Under the pieces are notes generated by a model. It made no database searches, was not told the DNA's origin, and was given only the letters and a program-made list of their open reading frames with translations. A stretch of DNA of 64,000 bases, taken from positions 2,356,001-2,420,000 of the forward strand of contig JAOVFP010000018.1 of NCBI GenBank assembly GCA_025738555.1, read 5' to 3'. The DNA is from Cyathus striatus. Taxonomy: Eukaryota > Basidiomycota > Agaricomycetes > Agaricales > Nidulariaceae. The first letter of the stretch is position 1. The number at the start of each line of letters is the position of its first letter. Position numbers and translations under genes: made by a program. Shown in pieces: positions 45,433 through 57,952 of this stretch.

Positions 45433-46802
45433 ATGAGCAATAGTGGCAGTACAATGCAGATGCCCATCCCGGCCATACCCAACCGAAACAGCTTCATGAA
45501 TATGGGCGGGGGAAGTGGAGGAAGTAACCGCAACAGCTTCATCAGTGCCTTAAACAGTGGTCCTCCCTCACCTGTCCCAGGCTCGCGCCCACTCAGCGCT
45601 GCACCGAGCACTGTATCGCTCTCTGCCCACTACCTCCCGAATAAATTCAGCTCTTCGATGCTCGCTCCGCAGAATCTGAGGAAGCGAAAACCAAAGGTCG
45701 AGGTGCCCATTCCGAAGATGGGAGGTGGCGTGGAGGCGTTTAAGAATGGTGAAGCTCGTATGCCTGGTCAAGGTGATGTGGACTATGATGGTTGGGAGGC
45801 GAAGAGTGTAGGAGGGAAGAGGTGGAATAAGTTTAAATGGGCTTTGTTCATTGCTAATTCCTGCGTACGTCCCTCTTTCTCCACTTTTCTCTGATACTAA
45901 CAACCAGATAGATGAGCGCATACGCATTAACAACTCTAATCCTCCTCCTCCTAACCTACTTCAACGTCTTCGAGCGCGCAGCCATAATCCGAGTAGGAAA
46001 CCACCTCGAGCTAGTTCTAAGCACAATCGCATGCGCCCTGGCGCTCTTCACAAGCACAATAGGCTGGGCCGGAATACTCCTCAACAACCGCACCTTCCTC
46101 GGTATATACACCTTCCTCCTATGGATCGTATTTGGTCTGGTGGCAGCACCAGGCTACGTGACATACAAAAAACGAACATTCAATCTCGAAGGCAAGATCA
46201 ACGCGCAGTGGTCCCGCGATCTAGGCGCCGCTGGCCGACTGAGTATCCAGAACCAGCTGTTCTGCTGTGGTTATTTCTCCCCATACGTCGAAGCAACTGT
46301 TTCTCAGACGTGTTATGCACGCTCGGTGTTGACAGGGTGCAAAGCCCCGTATTTGGACTTTGAAAGAGACCTTCTGAAGAGATGGTATACCTGGGCATTC
46401 TCGATTTTGATCGTACAGGCAGGGATAATGGTTACAGCACTCTTATCAGCCAACCATGTCACGTATCGATTTGGAAAAGGCATGATGCCGAAAGCGTATA
46501 GGCTCTCTATGGATTCTATGGCTGTTATTATGGATAATTACGCGTCGCAGTTGGCTGAGACGTATGGGTTGGAGTTGGCGGAGGGTGTTAGGTCCTCGGT
46601 GGCGGCGGCTTCGAGTCATGTGAATATAAATGTGCAGTTGCCGACGCTTGGGTATAAGGATTCGGGGCATCGGGATGGGGGGTTGTCGATTTCGACTGTG
46701 GGTGGTGGGTATGGGGCTGGGAAGGACGGGGAGGAGTATAAGGATGGGTATAAGTATGAGAGTGTTGAGAGGGGGTCACCTACGTCTCCTATGGAGAAGT
46801 AG
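45433..46802 (+). CDS. Fungal tetraspanin-like membrane protein
   Basis: Exons 45433-45864 and 45912-46802 give 440 aa. A Ser/Pro/Asn-rich cytoplasmic N-terminus (about 130 residues) precedes four hydrophobic segments: about 133-164, 175-195, 206-225 and, after the large loop, 305-330. The large extracellular loop has the CCG tetraspanin signature (Cys262-Cys263-Gly264) and further cysteines (Cys277, Cys286). The C-terminal tail is Gly/Ser/Tyr-rich. Tetraspanins organise membrane domains and, in plant-pathogenic fungi, some are needed for penetration structures; nothing here shows that role. The start could be earlier through a short upstream exon. Two decayed copies lie at 52-60 kb. Confidence 0.82.
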
Positions 46803-47229
46803 GTGCGCTAGAGGAGAGGAGTCTTGATTCGGGGTAGTCGGCGTGGTCGGTCGTTTGTTTGCCTCCGTGTTGGTGGTCGCGCTAGCTCTTGACCTTCGTC
46901 TGCATCCCCTCTCTATTCTCCATGATTCCCAACCCCGTCCATTCTCCTTTACCACCTCGCCTACTTACCCCTCCCCTTATAACGAACAAACGGAACATAC
47001 CCTCACTCCCCCACACGGACCCACATCACAAACCACAAACCGCATCGAACTCGTAATGCATACGTATAGTACACGTATGGACATATCGTAGATTCATACA
47101 TATTACTTAGATAGTTTAATTCTTTCCTTTTTTTTGCTACGTATCGTGGATATTACCTTTAGTAATACGATAGATGAGTTTATACAATGTGTATGAGAGA
47201 CATGAAGTATATAATTGGGCTCTAACTTC

Positions 47230-48200
47230 TGATGGACGCCGTTATTGGTGTGAAAAAAGGTTTGCTTAATAGGGTCCGATGGGGTAGTGGTTATTCGCTG
47301 ACCAACTCGCGACTCTGTACGGGTCGTACTTTGAATTTTTAGTGGTTAGCTGTTTGTATTTCTACTGTACTTCTGCCTCAATAGATAGATCATTTTAGAA
47401 GTATAGAAAACTTAATGAACAAGGTTTGCACGATACAGCTCACAAGGGCCGATGGGGTGGTGGTTATTCGACTTCCCGATTAAGGTTCGTGATTAGGACC
47501 ACTTCAATTTTTACAAAGCAATGTGTGAAACTTACTGAGAAATATTTTGTGTGGTACAGCTACGTAGTAGGGACTGATAGGGTGGTGGATATTTGTCTCC
47601 CCGATCACGGTTCGTAGCTGTGTTTCGTTTAAAGTTTTTAACGTTTATTCTGGTGCACATGCCAGTGCTTTTCTTGCTTTAATTTCTACTTTGCAATGTA
47701 TGAAACTTCCTGAGAAAGCGGTACAACTAGCCGGGGAAGATGGGGTAGTTGTTTCTGTCGTCTCTAGTCGCGTCTCCTCGATTGACTCTTCTGAATTCGT
47801 ATATATTTTTGGTGGTTAACAATTTTAACGTTTATTTCGGTGCACCACATGGAGCTTTTGCTTGCTTCAATTTCTACTTAGCAATGTATGAAACTTACTG
47901 AGCAAGTGGTACAACTAGCCGGGGAAGATGGGGTAGTTGTTCTTCGTCGTCTCGCGTCCTCGATACCCCACCGTCTAGTGTAACTTTAGGTTCGTATGTG
48001 TTTTTGGTGGTTAACTATTTTAACGTTTATTTCCGGTGCACATAAGTAATGCTTTTGTCTGCTTCAATTACTAGCAATTTACGAAACTAAATGAGCAAGG
48101 TTAGTGTGTGGTACAACTATTAGCAGTGACAGATGGGGTAGTGATCCTTTCAAGGTTCTTTGTCATCTTGCGACTCTTCCAAGATATATTGAATTGGATC
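47230..48200. repeat. Repeat array 3' of the tetraspanin gene (block 1)
   Basis: Six imperfect units of about 130-200 bp. Each carries tgaaacttactgagcaa, then a tacaactagc-like word, then gatggggtagtggttattc and a tcatctcgcgactc-like word (gatgggg positions about 47278, 47451, 47573, 47739, 47927, 48132). No gene. Confidence 0.65.
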
Positions 48201-48339
48201 ATGTATTCTACCTATTAAATATTTTTAGCCGTTTTATATTATTTCCGGTGTATGATATGCTGTACTATCACTACACGCAAACAACTATAGCATTTTAAAT
48301 AATTCTTTGCACTGGTTATGTTATTCTCGAAGCAAATGT

Positions 48340-49460
48340 GGTCATGGAAGGCTAGGTAGTATTCCTAGGAACGTTGCTCGTTTGTGTTCAAACTGGTCAT
48401 TGAAGTTCCGGTGTCGTTTGCATCCTCGCTGATGTCAGCTCTCAGCCTCGCACTGCCCCCGGTAAAACTCTTAGCTTCTAGTTCACGTCCGTATTGGTCT
48501 TGGAGCTCGCTCGATGTTCAGGAGTCGGTTCCTCTTCGAGAAGCCCTTGACATTCGCTTCTCCCTCTTTCCACCTTTCTATAACATATATAGTCTCCCCA
48601 TCTCGTCCATTACCTCACACTCTCAACCCAACTCTATTCTCACTCATCATCCCCACTCCGTATCATCCCATCGTTTCCACTACATAGCTCAACATCTGAT
48701 CTCCTTCCCCTTCTCAAGCCGAAAAACATACATACCCTCGCTCTCCCACCCCCCCAGGACCCCATTAGCTCACAAACGACATCGAAAATGTAATGCATAT
48801 GTACACGTATGGACATATCATAAACCGATATTATGTAGCTTAATCTTTCCTTTTCTTGCACCACATCCCTTTCAATTTGAACCTTTTCTTTTGTAGTAGT
48901 AATGCGAGATATGAGTTACGTATAGTATACGAGGCGCATGATATATAGAAATTGTGTTTTGGTAGATGTAACTTGGTCTGAGCGAAGTTTGTGGTTGAGT
49001 ACGGTGTTACTAGTATGAAACACGGTATCACTCGTAGAGCCCGACGGAGCGGTGGTTATTTGTCATCCCGCGACTCTCCCTCGAAGCCCTCCGCTTTGAA
49101 GATGTAGCTTTTTATTTCTGGTGCACGAGGTTGTTTTTCCCGCTTTAATTGCTTGCAAAGTTGCAACGAATGAAACTTACTGAGCGAGGTTTGTGCGGTA
49201 CAGCTAGCAAGGGCCTATGAGGTGGTGCTTATTCATCATCTCACGACTCCCCAATTACGTTTCGCACAAGTATAAATTTTTGGTGGCCAACATTTTTGAC
49301 TTCTATTTCTGGTGCACATGGTGCGATTGTCTGCTTAAATTGCTGGCAATGTATGAAGCTTACTGAACCAGGTTAGTGCTATACGATTAGCTAGGGCAGA
49401 TGGAGTAGTGGTTCTTCCTCACTGTTTCGTGACTCTTTATCTTTCTTGCCCAACTGTTCT
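48340..49460. repeat. Extra copy of the tetraspanin 3' flank and repeat block 2
   Basis: From 48500 the sequence repeats the 3' flank of the tetraspanin gene (gttcaggagtcggttcc, then cgaaaaacatacataccctcgc, then atgcatatgtacacgtatgg), as at 46920-47170 and 54390-54830. Three more repeat units with ga(c/t)ggagcggtgg-like words follow at about 49042, 49216 and 49399. No coding sequence of the tetraspanin is present here. Confidence 0.55.
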
Positions 49461-49746
49461 TTTTGTGCTTCGGTTGCTGGTGGTTCGCGGAACTTTAGAG
49501 AAATCGAAATTATATGGTGTGTAATTAGTAATGTTCTCATTCGTACAGCGGTAGGTTTTCAGTTCAAATTTTCATATATGCCATTTACCAAGGTCTCCTT
49601 ATCAGTACTGCTATACTATCATTGATCAGTACGTGGTGTTGACATCGATGTATATATATAATCTCTATAAAATTAGAGAACGGCTGGAAGCTTGAGTGGT
49701 AATGGGACTGAGCTTCATGTCGGACTTAAGGGACGTTTTCTGATTT

Positions 49747-52001
49747 TCAGATGCTTATCGCATTTTCTCGAGGACTAGAGCCAGGATCCATGTCGGACAC
49801 AACGGTCTTATTCTGATTTGCCTGTGCTTCTCGCGCTTTCGCGCTGATTAGAGCCAGACGCTCCTTGAGCTGTGATACGACTGGTGGTTGAGCGTTAGCG
49901 TTCACAGATCTGCCACGGGGACGACCACTGGGGGTGGGATGGTAAATAGTATTGCGATTATCACCAGGCCTCGAAGGAGTATCTGGTCGAGTTGTATGTG
50001 CGAAGGAAGATGCTCGCGAACGGCCCCTGGGAGCTTGCATGGCAATAGGAGTGAGCTCCATGTCGAACTCATCTTTGTCAGGATCCGGTTTTGTCCAGAT
50101 ACGCAAGCCACCGTCGAGACTTCCAGTGGCGAACATGAAAGGATCCTCAGCCGCAAGGTTCCAAGCAAATGCTGTTGTTTGTTCGATTAGTTCAGCGTGT
50201 AATTGGCCACGGATGTGATGGAGTAGAGCCCCGGACTCCGTATCCCAGATATGAATATCGCCAGCTAGAAAAAAAGAATTAGTAGCTTGAGCTTTTCTTT
50301 TTAAAGGAATAAATACATTTTCCAGCTGACAAGACAAATTCCTGATTTTTGCCACCGAAGCAGCTTGGACATGCAAAGTCTATAGAAATCTTAGGCATGT
50401 ATGTATGTCTACATACTATGTCGGGTGAGTTCAATTGCATATAGAACGAGTCATACCGGGGATTCAATCGAGCAACCATTTTACTACTTTCTTTGACGAA
50501 GTCCAGTTTCCAAAGCTGCGGAGGTACCTGGCATGTTTATTCAAATCAAACTGATGTGTGTGGATGTATTTTACACACTCTGTTTTTGTAACTGACCAAC
50601 ACAATAAATTCGTTTGGACGCAAACCGCGTTCCAGCGTGATGTCGCATACATCGTTAAACACCGGGGTCTGACTGGAGAATGTGATCATTAAAGTACTTG
50701 GTAGAGAAATGGTAGAGAGAGGGTACTTACATTTCAATATGTCCTGTCGTGATGTTGCACACTAAGAAATAGTTATGAGATATCTAAATGTGGATAATTA
50801 ATATTAGACGTACCAGCAAATTGTTTCTGTGTTCGCGATTTCTTGGGCTGAAGACCGGTGGGAGACTCCATGTGCGTACCGACTACAAACAGCCATTTAC
50901 CGTCTGGAGTGACCGCTACACTGAAAAGTTTAATGTGTCCGAAGTCGAACTCTGCCTTCACTGTGCCGCGAATATCCTAGAAAAAGAAGTCGAATGGAGC
51001 CTGCAGGTTACCCTAAGATAATTGCGTACCAGATGCACAACCAAGCTTCCTTCCACTGAGAAGAAACCTGGAATTAGGAAGTGAGCGAGAGATAAATGCA
51101 AATATTGTCACTAATGTGAAGCATACGAACTGTCTCCATCAGGGAACCAAGCTATGGCCTCTACGCCTCGAGGACGATTCATTGTCTTCTCGCAAACACC
51201 ATTCTAGGTAATCAAATATTATCAGACACGTACTATACAAAAGTCAATGGTCGTCTCACCAACGATGACCAGAGTTTTATTGCACGAGGGAGCTTGGTCA
51301 ACAAGAACTCCCCCAGAGGCGACCACGCGACTTGGCCAACGAAGCCAGATGGGTGTCCCAGAATGCGATGCAGAGAAACAAGTGGTCCATATTCATCTCT
51401 TCCCTAAACAAAAGGATATAGTAATTACAGGAGTATTATGGGTTACGAAATAACCAATTACCTTTACAATGTAGATGGCCGAAGTTCGATCCCAACTACA
51501 ATGTTCTCATAAGTTAGATCAAGGAATGTGAAACAGCTTAGTAATCGACTGACCTCGAGGTTGCAAGATACTTCCCATCGGGAGAGAACTGAAGGTTCCT
51601 TACGAGAGCTTGATGAACACCAATATCTTGAACAGATTCTAGTTCGATGAACTTGGAACGAATCGCCGTTACAGTGCCAATACGTGACAGCATAACGTGT
51701 CCCATCGGCTTCAACCTTTTATCAGGGCGCCCATATGGGACTGTAGGATGTCTCGATACTTTGGAGACTTGCAGCACAATGTGCGGCATATGATTAAAAT
51801 GTTCGTCATAGGCGCTTGCTATGGAATTTCTACATTAAGTTGCAGGCTTGCGAAGTAGAAAATCATGAGCTTACAATCGTCGTCGTCGTCGTCGTATGCG
51901 CGCGCTTGAGCGGAGTCCAGTTGAACGTTAGGACGTTTGCGGCGAAGAAGGAAAGAAAACTTACTATGTTTTGATTTACCCCTCTTCAATGGCGTTTCCA
52001 T
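49747..52001 (-). CDS. WD40-repeat protein, WDR26/GID7-like
   Basis: Exons in transcript order: 52001-51875, 51818-51554, 51495-51462, 51403-51260, 51203-51131, 51067-51030, 50976-50814, 50761-50731, 50672-50597, 50527-50317 and 50264-49747, giving 559 aa. A basic N-terminus and an aspartate run (about residues 36-41) lead into WD repeats: LVRNLQFSPDGKYLATSSWDRT, GFVGQVAWSPLGEFLLT, AIAWFPDGDSF, LFSVAVTPDGKWLFVVG and HTYMPKISIDFACPSCFGGKNQEFVLSAGK with GDIHIWDTESG. The last block matches the C-terminal blades of WDR26/GID7, a subunit of the GID/CTLH ubiquitin ligase. A LisH/CTLH N-terminus is not seen, so assignment to that complex is tentative. The Ser/Arg/Pro-rich tail is disordered. In exon 1 an optional 60-nt intron (51964-51905) keeps the frame. 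Confidence 0.8.
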
Positions 52002-53740
52002 GCGAGTAGTTGTGGGTTGGTGGAAGGACGTTGACTTTAGGTAACGCGTGCTCGGAGAGGGTGGGCTTTTATGGGTACAAAACTTTACATGAGCACTATA
52101 TTTCCGATATAACAAGGTGCGGTGAAGGTCACATACATAGCATTCCTAAACCACATGCCTCCCTATGCAAAAGTGAAGTCAAAAATCGAGGACATGTGGT
52201 TCGAATTCAGTTACCAACGATCCCGATGCTAGTTGCAGTGGCATCACTGGCATCACACATCAATGAATATTTGAAAGCCGATCGAAATCATGTGTAATAA
52301 CCGGCGTGCAAAGTTCAATTCGTTGTGGGTACTTGGCACTGTTAATATAATGTGATGGAACAGTGATCTGAGGCGGTTAGGTGCATGTGGTTTACGGACT
52401 TATTTAATATAACAGAGTTCCCTTCGCCACTCACAAGAGCTCGAAAGCTGCGCACTATGAACCTGAGCCGAGTTCTGGGTATAATAGTGAGGGAGGCCTT
52501 ATAAGAATGGTGGGGTGTCCATTTCGACTGTGGGGGAGGGGTAGGTTGGGGTTGGGTTGGGTATGTTATGTTCGAGGACTTCGGCGTTTGGAACAAACAA
52601 ATACATCCATGGTGTCCGGATCCGTTGCTTTTAATTCTTGTTCCATTTTCTTCTAGGCTAGCTGCTGCTCAACGTCAACTCTCTCTCTATCAATCTTGCA
52701 CAGGAACTCTATCAATGCTTTAATATCTACTCATATTGGCTCCCTTTCTGACACACTCGGCTCTGACTCGCGCCCTCGACTGAAACAATTTGTCGAAGAA
52801 AAGCTCCGAACTGGGAGGCTTTGTTGGAACGTTGACGTTACATCTCGAACGCAGTGACCCTGACGTTCCAACACGAGGCAATTTATATGAGTTCCTCTCT
52901 CCTCCCTTCTCCACCCTTCCTTCCCTTTCTCAGCTCGCCCTCTTTTGCACATAGACAAACGTCCTCTCTCCTTCCTTGTCCTCGCACCGTCCTCTTATCC
53001 TCCCCTCCCTCACGCTCCTCTTCCCCGATATCGACTAGAGAAATCGTAAGGAGTGAAAGTGTCGATGCAAAGCGGCAGAGTGAATTCAATTGAGCGCTTT
53101 ATATCTCCAATTCCTATGTATACCATCTTTTTCCTCGTCGTTGCCGTTCACTGATTCGTTTTGTTGTAGGTGACAACACCCTCGGGTGGGGGTGGTGTAG
53201 TCTTCGACGTCGAATCTTAATGTCAACATACGGTTATGCAGTCTTAGGTATAAGATCTCTATGGATTATAAGTGAATTTCGACCTTAAGGTAGGGAAAGG
53301 GCAAGGTTATGGAGAAGTAGGTGAGATGTGGTCATCCTCTTTTACGGTTATCAAGTCATTTCTCATTCGCTACAGGTTGTTGAGTTCGAAGTTGCTGCGA
53401 CAGCAGTCTCTCTGCATGGCTCATCGAGAGGCTCCTGGTTCGTATCTGCATGGTTGTCAAATTCACTGTGGAGGGTATCCAAGTTCCGAGTGAACGTTCT
53501 GAGCGCTCATTTGCCTCCTCGCTGGCAACTCCAACTCTGTACTTCCCATTACAAACTTCCGCTGTGTACCCATGGATCCCCACCGGTCTGCTCTCGTATT
53601 GCGGACCATGGAGTTCGATCGGGTTGTGGATGCCTAGGTAACTACGTGGCAGGTGACATTCCTCGAGGAACTCGGGACATTACTTGTTCGCATTCAATAT
53701 GGTCATGCTTGGTGTTTATAGTCGGCGATGGTCTCCACTC
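52002..53740. repeat. Second copy of the tetraspanin 5' region, decayed
   Basis: 52560-53060 matches the third copy's leader at 55850-56071 and 60089-60330 (tcggcgtttggaacaaacaaatacatcc; agctccgaactgggaggctttg). It also matches the intact gene's leader at 45300-45430 (caaacgtcc, then ccttgtcctcgcaccg). The expected N-terminal coding exon is no longer readable. Nothing else is supported between 53060 and 53740. Confidence 0.5.
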
Positions 53741-54325
53741 AGCCTCTGCAGGACTACTGGTTCTTCTTCACCAGCACAATAGGCTGGGCCGGAATCCTCC
53801 TGAACAACCGCACCATCCTCCTGGATTGTACTTGGCCTCATCGCAGCACCTATGTTGAAGCGACAGTGTCTCAAACATGTTATACCCTCTCAGTGCTGAG
53901 TGGGTGGGTATTTGGAATTTGGAATTTGAGGAGAATCTGTTGAGGAAGTGGTATATGGACGTTTTGGATTCTTTTGGTGCAGGTGGGGTTTATGGTTACT
54001 GCTCTTCTGTCAGCGAATCGCGTCACGTATAGGTTTGGAAAGGGTATGATGTCCAAGGCGTATAGTCTTAGCTTGGATTCCATCGCTGTTATTTTGGATG
54101 ATTATGCGTCGTAGTTGGCTGAGACGTATGGGTCGGATATGGCAGGTGAAGTTGTGCGCTCGTCGGCGAGTCATTTGAATGTTAATGTTTAGTTGCCCAG
54201 TCTTGGGTATAAGGAATCGACAAGTAGGGATGGGGCGTTGTCCATGTCGACGATTGGAGGTGGGTATGGGGGTGCTGGGAAGGGTGGGGAGGGGGGATAT
54301 ATACGTCTCCTATGGAGAAGTAGGT
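53740..54325 (+). pseudogene. Tetraspanin pseudogene
   Basis: Fragments in several frames match the intact tetraspanin: ACACAATAGGCTGGGCCGGA and the following ILLNNRT, then after a deletion YVEATVSQTCY, then TALLSANRVTYRFGKGMM, SLDSIAVILDDYAS and GYKES with the Gly-rich tail. The CCG loop segment is missing, and in-frame TAG codons occur in the LAETYG and LPSLGY regions. Its flanks repeat the 3' flank of the intact gene, so it is an unprocessed segmental duplicate that has decayed. Confidence 0.8.
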
Positions 54326-55660
54326 GCTGTGGGGGAAGGGTATTACATCATGCATTCAAGGACCTTGGCTCCGCGCATTGATCGTCGAGTTCGCTCAATG
54401 TTCAGCAGTCAGTTCCCCATTGAGACGCTCTTGATGTTCGCCTCCCCCCCCGTTGACGCCTTTCTCTACCATCCATGGTTCCCTTATCCATTCTATTACC
54501 CAACCTCCATTCTTCCTTACCACCCTACCTACTCCCGCCCCTCCCCCCCCTTCCATATCCCATCGTCCCTTCATCCCTCCCCTTATAACGAACAAACGAA
54601 ACATACATCTCGCTCTCCCCCCGCACAGGCGCATATCAATAACCGCATGGAAATCGTAATGCATACATATACTACACGTATCGACATACCCATGGACATA
54701 CCATAGACTCATACATATTACATACTTAAACTGTTTAATTATTTCCTTTTATGCTACGTATCATGGATATTACTTTCAAGTTGAACCTTTAGTAATACGA
54801 TATATGAGTTTATGTATGTATGAAGGACATGAGGTACAGAAGTGGATTCTGGAGGGTGTAATTTTTGTACGGTGTTAGTTATTGGTGTGAAATGTGGTAT
54901 GAATGGTAGAGTCCGATGGGGTAGAGGTTAGTTTCCAATGTGTCGTAAGCTTATCTCAATCAACTCTCGGCTCTGTTTATACATAGATTTCTTAGGCGGT
55001 TAATTTTTATTATATCTGGTGCATGTCTGCTTCAATTTATACTTATTATAAACGTAGAAAATTTACTAAGCGAGGTATGTGCAGTACAGCTAGCAAGGGC
55101 CAATGGGGTGGTGGTTATTCATCATCTCGCGACTCCCCTATGACAATGTATGGCACGTATTTACGATAGTATAATTTTAGTGGTTGAAACGTTATGGTGC
55201 TGTTGTCTGCTTCAACTGGTAGTAATGTGTGAAACTTACTGAGCAAGTGGTACAACTAGCGGGGGCCGATGAGCATAGTCAACTTGTAGCACCATCTTGT
55301 ACTGAAAATACAGCCGTTTAGCATATCTGTTATTTCCTACTTCACGTATGATAGGTATTATTAGATCATACTGCGTGTACTGATCATATCTTCAAGCCTT
55401 CATACTTCGACGAGATGGAAAGGAAATTGAGACTTTGAAGTTGGTTCAGACCAGGCCAACCAAGGCAGGGGAGATCAATGGTGTACATTTTTAGTGGTTA
55501 ACTATTAAGTACTATTTCTGGTGCCCATCTGCTTCAATTGATGGATATTTATGTAGAAATTTACGAACCTTACTGAGCAAAGTTTGTGTTACTATACAAC
55601 TAGTCGGCGCAGATGGGGTAGTGCTTCTTCGCCATCTTGCGACTCTTATGTCGATTTTCT
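54326..55660. repeat. Duplicated 3' flank and repeat block 3
   Basis: 54390-54830 repeats the 3' flank of the tetraspanin gene (cttataacgaacaaacgaaacatac; atgcatacatatactacacgta). Repeat units with gatggggtagaggtt-like words follow at about 54914, 55102, 55268 and 55611. No gene. Confidence 0.55.
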
Positions 55661-56212
55661 CGAGTACGTAATTCTTTTGTATGAAAGTCAAAGTGCAGGG
55701 TACGTAGAGTTATTTACTCACTTTATGGTAGATCTAAACAAGCATAGTCAAGTAGCACCATCTAGTATCGAAAATACAGTTATCTAGCATAAGTATTTAA
55801 GTACTTATCTGTTATTTCCTACTTCATGGGGTGTGATAGGTTATGACGTGTTGGGTTCAATTCAAGGTCATCGGCGTTTAGAACAAATAAATACATCTAG
55901 AGGTCCGGATCCGTAACAGGACCGTCATCGATTCATCCGCTGCTTTCGACTTTTCCATTTTATTCGAAGCTCACTGCTGCTCTTGAGTTGCTCAACCATT
56001 ACCTTCTCTATCGATCAATATTGCACCGGTGCTTTATAAATGGTGCACTTTCTGAAGCATACTCGGCTCTGTATGGAAAGCCGGACAACCACGCTCAACT
56101 AGATCAAAACAGTTGAACTCCGACCTTCGGCAGGACGGCAGTCGCTTAGATATATTCTTAAGCGCATCTTGTTCGGCCAGAATTTCGGTTAACCGCTTAG
56201 TCCAAGCTTCTA

Positions 56213-57265
56213 CAGTTTGCGACACTTAAACACCACAAATTTTATTACAGTAGGAAAATGAATTTTTCAGGGCAAACTAATTACAGATTCAGAATCAGAA
56301 GGTCAAAATACATACAAAAATGATGTTTTTGTGAAATTCCCACGATAAAATAGCTGTGCCAAATTTTTTGGCAAAAAAATTGACATGTTACATAGCCTAA
56401 TGTAGGATACAATAGCCTCAAGTGCCATCATAGCATGATTCGAGACTTGACAGTGTTGACAATGCTGTCTAACAGCCCATTCTGCTGCTTCACCTGTTAA
56501 ACCACACCTATATGCACTCATAAATTGCCATGTTTGGTTTATAAAATGACAAATAACATCCAGAGGACAAGCATCTAGATATTTCACAACTGCTTTTTTT
56601 GCATCTTGAAAGGTTCTTTTATCTTCTTCACAATACTGATATTTTGCCCACCCCCGGTACTGTCAAAGTGTATGCTCAATAATTTAAATTTGTAATATTA
56701 TTAAAACATACATACCATTTCTATTGGGTTCAATTCACAATGAAATTTTGGCAGAAACAAGCATACTAAAAATACATTTTTCATGATTTTACTATTTTTT
56801 TATGGCAAAGTGCGAAATTTTTGGGCTAAAAAATCAAAAAAAATCGGAATTTCGAAAATCTGCTCGTGGAATATTGTAGATTACATCGTAACTATCCTAT
56901 TCCGATGATTTTCGGAAGCTAAAAGTCATTTGTGGTTGCTAGAAAATTCACTTATGGTTTTTAGAAAAGCGATTTTTTAGCGCCCAGTGAAGCGATTCAG
57001 AGGCCGATTTTTTGCAGAATCATATTGCTATCGATGAAAGCATACTAAAAATACATTTTTCATGATTTTTACTATTTTTTATGGCCAAGTGCCAAATTTT
57101 TGGGCTAAAAAATCAAAAAAAATCGGAATTTCGAAAATCTGCTCGTGGAATATTGTAGATTACATCGTAACTATCCTATTCTGACGATTTTTGGAGGCTA
57201 AAAGTTGTTTGTGGTTGCTAGAAAATTCGCTTAATAAATTTGTGGTGTTTAAGTGTCGCAAACTG
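56213..57265 (-). mobile_element. Tc1/mariner-like insertion nested in the left TIR
   Basis: Inverted ends CAGTTTGCGACACTTAAACA continue identically for 30 bp. TA flanks both sides (56211-56212, 57266-57267), and the right repeat of the host element shows a single TA at the same spot. It contains the last exons of a transposase and two direct copies of an A+T-rich ~230-bp stretch (about 56760-56960 and 57039-57235). Related to the element at 23835. Confidence 0.85.
56303..56768 (-). pseudogene. C-terminal remnant of a DDE transposase
   Basis: On the minus strand, FLPKFHCELNPIEM (to 56716) joins across a GT-AG intron to YRGWAKYQYCEEDKRTF at 56659. It continues through FINQTWQFMSAYRCGLTG and AAEWAVRQH. 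This is the end of the transposase family common in agaricomycetes, including the third catalytic acidic residue in the ELNPIE context. The two upstream catalytic aspartates and the DNA-binding domain are absent, so it cannot act alone. Confidence 0.75.
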
Positions 57266-57952
57266 TAGTCCTACTGTATTCGGATGCAAATGTAAGACTT
57301 GGTATTACAATAGAGTACTATAGCATGTGTCATTACTAATTATTTTGTACATTCACTTAAGTTCAATAGATACAATTGAGAAATAAGATGTTAAAAAAGT
57401 GTCTATGTAGTATATACCTAGCTTTGAGATGAAATCCTGCAATGATAAGTGTGACTCATAACCTGAAAAAGCATACAAAGTGCAGTAGCATATGTCTACT
57501 GCTATTTTTCTAGTGATTTGTTGGAATAGGGTTGATCATGTCTGCAAGAATAGTCCACTGGATTTGTGTGTGATAGCTTGATGTGCACAGCAGGAGTTGA
57601 ACTTGAGACCGAATGCGTGGGAAATTATCACGTGATATAAAAGTCACGAGCGTCGTTTCCTCCATGGAAACGACGCTCGTGACCTTTATAACAATTAATT
57701 TTTCACCAAGTACTGTCTCCATTAATATTATCATTCAGTAATGCATTGTTTGGAAATTGCACAATTCACTGACGGTACTATAGATTGTTTCGAACATAAT
57801 AGTAGATAATTGACCCATTTATGGAGTGATTCTAATCAAAGTACCTACAAGCTCATATAAAATGGACATACAGATTCTTAACATGACTCCAAATTTGTAA
57901 CAGCATGCAAGGCACTAGATTTTGATGCTGTATTGAGAGTTGTTAAGTTAAA

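Larger units (their letters stand above)
56072..57685 (+). repeat. Left terminal inverted repeat, split by an insertion
   Basis: Matches the right repeat (59527-60082) in inverse, apart from a 1,053-bp insertion after 56212. Differences between the two are mostly transitions (for example ccgacc/ctgacc, ttcggcc/tttggcc). The inner end is a hairpin GTCACGAGCGTCGTTTCC with a short loop (57648-57688). Confidence 0.78.

Noticed and set aside
45253..45894. 213-aa frame starting MSSPPPSL upstream of the tetraspanin
   Set aside because: Its first ~30 codons lie in a region with a clear intron (GTGAGT donor at 45253); kept only as an alternative leader.
48384..48896. 170-aa plus frame
   Set aside because: It is the duplicated tetraspanin 3' flank, non-coding in the other copies.
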